Shown one piece after another: positions 18,095 to 19,951 of a stretch of 19,951 nt of DNA. Under the pieces are notes generated by a model. That model had not been told where the DNA came from and ran no database searches. It worked only from the letters and a program-made list of their open reading frames with translations. How positions within the stretch are numbered: the first letter of the stretch is position 1; each line of letters starts with the position of its first letter. This DNA is from JBBQDK01 sp038319625 (lineage in GTDB: Bacteria; Pseudomonadota; Gammaproteobacteria; JBBQDK01), in assembly GCA_038319625.1 (NCBI GenBank), contig JBBQDK010000043.1:1-19951 (forward strand), given 5' to 3'. Position numbers and translations under genes: made by a program.

Positions 18095-18139
18095 GATACG
18101 CGCTCACATTGCAGGGTAGCCCATCATGGAGCGCGTATC
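18095..18139. repeat. 11-bp perfect inverted repeat after the oxidoreductase gene
   Basis: GATACGCGCTC (18095-18105) and GAGCGCGTATC (18129-18139) with a 23-nt spacer. GGCC lies just outside each arm (directly on the left, after GATT on the right), so the pairing may extend past a bulge. It lies 35 bases beyond the stop of the minus-strand oxidoreductase gene. It could protect or end that mRNA, though no T tract follows on either strand. Confidence 0.5.
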
Positions 18140-18174
18140 GATTGGCCTGTTCCGGACTGTCTGGCCATACGCTG

Positions 18175-19803
18175 TCATATCGACTCAAACTCACTGCGCT
18201 CAACAGCAGCCAGCATGTTCAACGCCACTGCCTCAGCCACCTTGATACCGTCCACCGCTGCGGAAAGGATGCCACCTGCATAGCCCGCGCCTTCACCGGC
18301 AGGATAAAGACCCTGGGTATTGACGCTCTGACAATCATCGCCACGCGTAATGCGGATCGGCGAGGAAGTACGGGTTTCGACACCGGTGAGTACCGCGTCA
18401 TGCATGGCGAAGCCATTTATCTGCTTGTCGAAGGCGAGCAGGGCTTCGCGGATCGCGGTGATCGCATAATCCGGCAGGCAGGTGGAAAGATCGCCCAGGC
18501 GCACGCCGGGTGTGTATGACGGCATGATGCTGCCGAGTATCGTGGAGGCCTGGCCGTTGAGGAAGTCGCCGACCAGTTGTCCGGGAGCTGCGTAGTTGCC
18601 GCCACCCAGCACGAAGGCGCGGTGTTCCCATTGCCGTTGCAGTTCGATGCCGGCCAAGGGATGGCCAGGATAATCATCAGGTGTAATTCCTACCACAATC
18701 GCGCTGTTGGCATTGCGCTCATTGCGTGAGTACTGGCTCATGCCGTTGGTCACTACGCAGCCGGCCTCGGAGGTGGCCGCTACCACCGTGCCGCCGGGAC
18801 ACATGCAGAAACTGTACACGGAGCGGCCGTTGCGGCAGTGGTGCACCAGTTTGTAGTCGGCCGCGCCCAAGATCGGGTTGCCGGCCTGCGTGCCGAAGCG
18901 GCAACGGTCGATGAGCGACTGGGGATGTTCGATACGAAAGCCGATGGAAAAGGGTTTTGCCTCGATGTAGACACCCTGGTCAAAGAGCATCTTGAATGTA
19001 TCGCGGGCGCTGTGACCCACCGCCAGCACCAGATGATCGCAGGCGATGTGTTCGCCGTCGGCCAGCACCGCACCGCGCACTTGACCACTGTCGATCAGGA
19101 TATCCTCGACACGACTCTGAAAGCGTATTTCGCCGCCCAGTGCCGTAATGCCCGCGCGCATCTTCTCCACCATGGATACCAGTTTGAAGGTACCGATGTG
19201 GGGCTTGCTCACATAAAGAATTTCATGCGGTGCACCGGCCTTGACGAACTCGGTGAGGACTTTTCGACCGCGGTGCATGGGATCTTTGATCTGACTGTAG
19301 AGCTTGCCGTCGGAAAAGGTACCGGCGCCGCCTTCGCCGAACTGCACATTCGATTCGGCGTTGAAGACATTTTCGCGCCACAGCCCGAAGGTGTCCACGG
19401 TGCGCTCGCGCACGGCTTTGCCGCGTTCCAGGATGATGGGCCTGAACCCCATCTGTGCCAGGATCAGCCCCGCGAACAAACCGCAGGGGCCGGTGCCGAT
19501 AACGACCGGCCGTGACGACAGCGCCGGTGGTGCTTGTGCCACGAAGTGGTAGCTGGTATCGGGAGCGGCTTTTACATGGGGATCGTCATGCAGTCGTTGC
19601 AGGATATCCACCTCCTTGCGTACCTCCACATCGATACTGTAGATCAGCGCAATGGCGCTGCGCTTGCGGGCGTCATAGCTGCGCTTGACGATGTCATAGC
19701 TGCGCAAGTCCTCGGGGGATATGCCCAGCTTCACAAGGATAGCGGCCCTGATGGCGCTCTCAGGGTGATCCAACGGTAGTTTCACATCGGTCAGACGCAG
19801 CAT
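18175..19803 (-). CDS. FAD-dependent oxidoreductase, COG2509 type
   Basis: 542 aa from the ATG at 19803, which has AGGA about 8 bases upstream; an in-frame extension to 19866 adds 21 residues without family-like features. The N-terminal about 85 residues (LTDVKLPLDHPESAIRAAIL...) form the small domain usual for this family. The FAD-binding Rossmann motif follows: VVIGTGPCGLFAGL with GxGxxG at 103-108 and the ribose-binding E126 in ILERG. Further on are GEGGAGTFSDGKL, the Cys-containing SFCMCPGG, and the C-terminal FAD motif GLYPAGEGAGYAGGILSA. Proteins of this type are annotated as NAD(FAD)-utilising dehydrogenases; the substrate is unknown and I do not assign one. It appears to be a single gene, separated from the SH3 gene by about 400 bp. 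Confidence 0.92.
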   Translation of the reverse strand: MLRLTDVKLPLDHPESAIRAAILVKLGISPEDLRSYDIVKRSYDARKRSAIALIYSIDVEVRKEVDILQRLHDDPHVKAAPDTSYHFVAQAPPALSSRPVVIGTGPCGLFAGLILAQMGFRPIILERGKAVRERTVDTFGLWRENVFNAESNVQFGEGGAGTFSDGKLYSQIKDPMHRGRKVLTEFVKAGAPHEILYVSKPHIGTFKLVSMVEKMRAGITALGGEIRFQSRVEDILIDSGQVRGAVLADGEHIACDHLVLAVGHSARDTFKMLFDQGVYIEAKPFSIGFRIEHPQSLIDRCRFGTQAGNPILGAADYKLVHHCRNGRSVYSFCMCPGGTVVAATSEAGCVVTNGMSQYSRNERNANSAIVVGITPDDYPGHPLAGIELQRQWEHRAFVLGGGNYAAPGQLVGDFLNGQASTILGSIMPSYTPGVRLGDLSTCLPDYAITAIREALLAFDKQINGFAMHDAVLTGVETRTSSPIRITRGDDCQSVNTQGLYPAGEGAGYAGGILSAAVDGIKVAEAVALNMLAAVERSEFESI

Positions 19804-19851
19804 GCTCGATATCCTGGATAAATGTGTTTCGAATGCGGTGTTAAAATATTT

Positions 19852-19884
19852 CCTTCTCGCTGACAATAGGTCAAGGCGAGAGGG
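19852..19884 (-). promoter_or_regulatory. Leader hairpin upstream of the FAD oxidoreductase gene
   Basis: CCTTCTCGC (19852-19860) pairs with GCGAGAGGG (19876-19884) over 9 positions, including one G-T pair, with a 15-nt loop. It lies about 49 bases before the ATG at 19803, inside the likely 5' leader; an A+T-rich stretch separates it from the gene. A regulatory role is only inferred. Confidence 0.3.
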
Positions 19885-19936
19885 TGTCGGTAGTTTTCGG
19901 AAGACTGGACTGTCAGAAATAAGAATTTTACACTAA

Positions 19937-19951
19937 GGAAGCTCTGATTAA
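19937..19951. mobile_element. Possible left end of an IS5-like insertion sequence (window edge)
   Basis: The last 15 bases, GGAAGCTCTGATTAA, look like the terminal inverted repeat of IS5-group elements as I recall them. They are preceded by CTAA (19933-19936), which fits the YTAR target typical of that group. No transposase is in the window, since the element would lie beyond the edge. Low confidence. Confidence 0.28.

Larger units (their letters stand above)
17777..18174. other. Intergenic region between the SH3 gene and the FAD oxidoreductase gene
   Basis: About 400 bases without a convincing gene. It contains a plus-strand terminator-like hairpin (17821-17842) and an 11-bp inverted repeat (18095-18139), both listed separately. 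A short A+T-richer stretch at 17975-18060 precedes ATG 18041, which has AGGAAG upstream and opens an 80-codon frame that runs antisense into the oxidoreductase 3' end. I could not tie this frame to any family. Confidence 0.4.

Noticed and set aside
18041..18283. 80-codon plus frame with AGGAAG before ATG
   Set aside because: Runs antisense through the end of the oxidoreductase gene and its inverted repeat, with no recognisable domain; the RBS alone is not enough.

Overview
The window reads as a chromosomal piece of a gammaproteobacterium. The main evidence is the block bcp-gcvR-(galT-like)-dapA-bamC, which is close to the enterobacterial order bcp-gcvR-dapA-bamC(nlpB)-purC. A full-length single-chain PurL and a TIGR04211-type SH3 membrane protein (YgiM-like) support the same placement. 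I cannot name the genus; a non-enteric lineage is likely because of the G+C-rich core and the extra galT-like gene. These are statements from family knowledge and were not checked by a search.

Layout: (1) 112-2337: katG on the minus strand, with a good intrinsic terminator. (2) 2350-6820: a looser, visibly more A+T-rich accessory zone. It holds a decayed EAL-domain fragment (2661-2950), an orphan lipoprotein gene (3127-3720), a nested multi-hairpin intergenic element (3737-3874) and an intact PAS-PAS-PAS-GGDEF-EAL cyclic-di-GMP protein (4040-6484). (3) 6825-10653: minus-strand genes in transcription order galT-like, gcvR, bcp and PIN-PhoH ATPase. (4) 10800-16861: plus-strand genes dapA, bamC and purL, divergent from the galT-like gene across a 146-bp gap. 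(5) 17084-19803: minus-strand SH3-domain membrane protein and a COG2509-type FAD oxidoreductase. The last 15 bases may be the left end of an insertion sequence.

Functionally most of the window is housekeeping: peroxide defence (KatG, Bcp), glycine-cleavage control (GcvR), lysine/cell-wall precursor synthesis (DapA), outer-membrane assembly (BamC), purine synthesis (PurL) and RNA/stress biology (PhoH). The accessory zone adds cyclic-di-GMP signalling. No CRISPR array, tRNA, rRNA, prophage, toxin-antitoxin pair or defence island was seen, and no clearly new multi-gene system stands out.

The least explained signals are small and mostly RNA-level. They are a strong hairpin ending two bases before the purL start codon with no Shine-Dalgarno, the multi-hairpin element at 3737-3874, an orphan plus-strand terminator at 17821, and a protein-like open stretch directly after the SH3 gene's stop codon.
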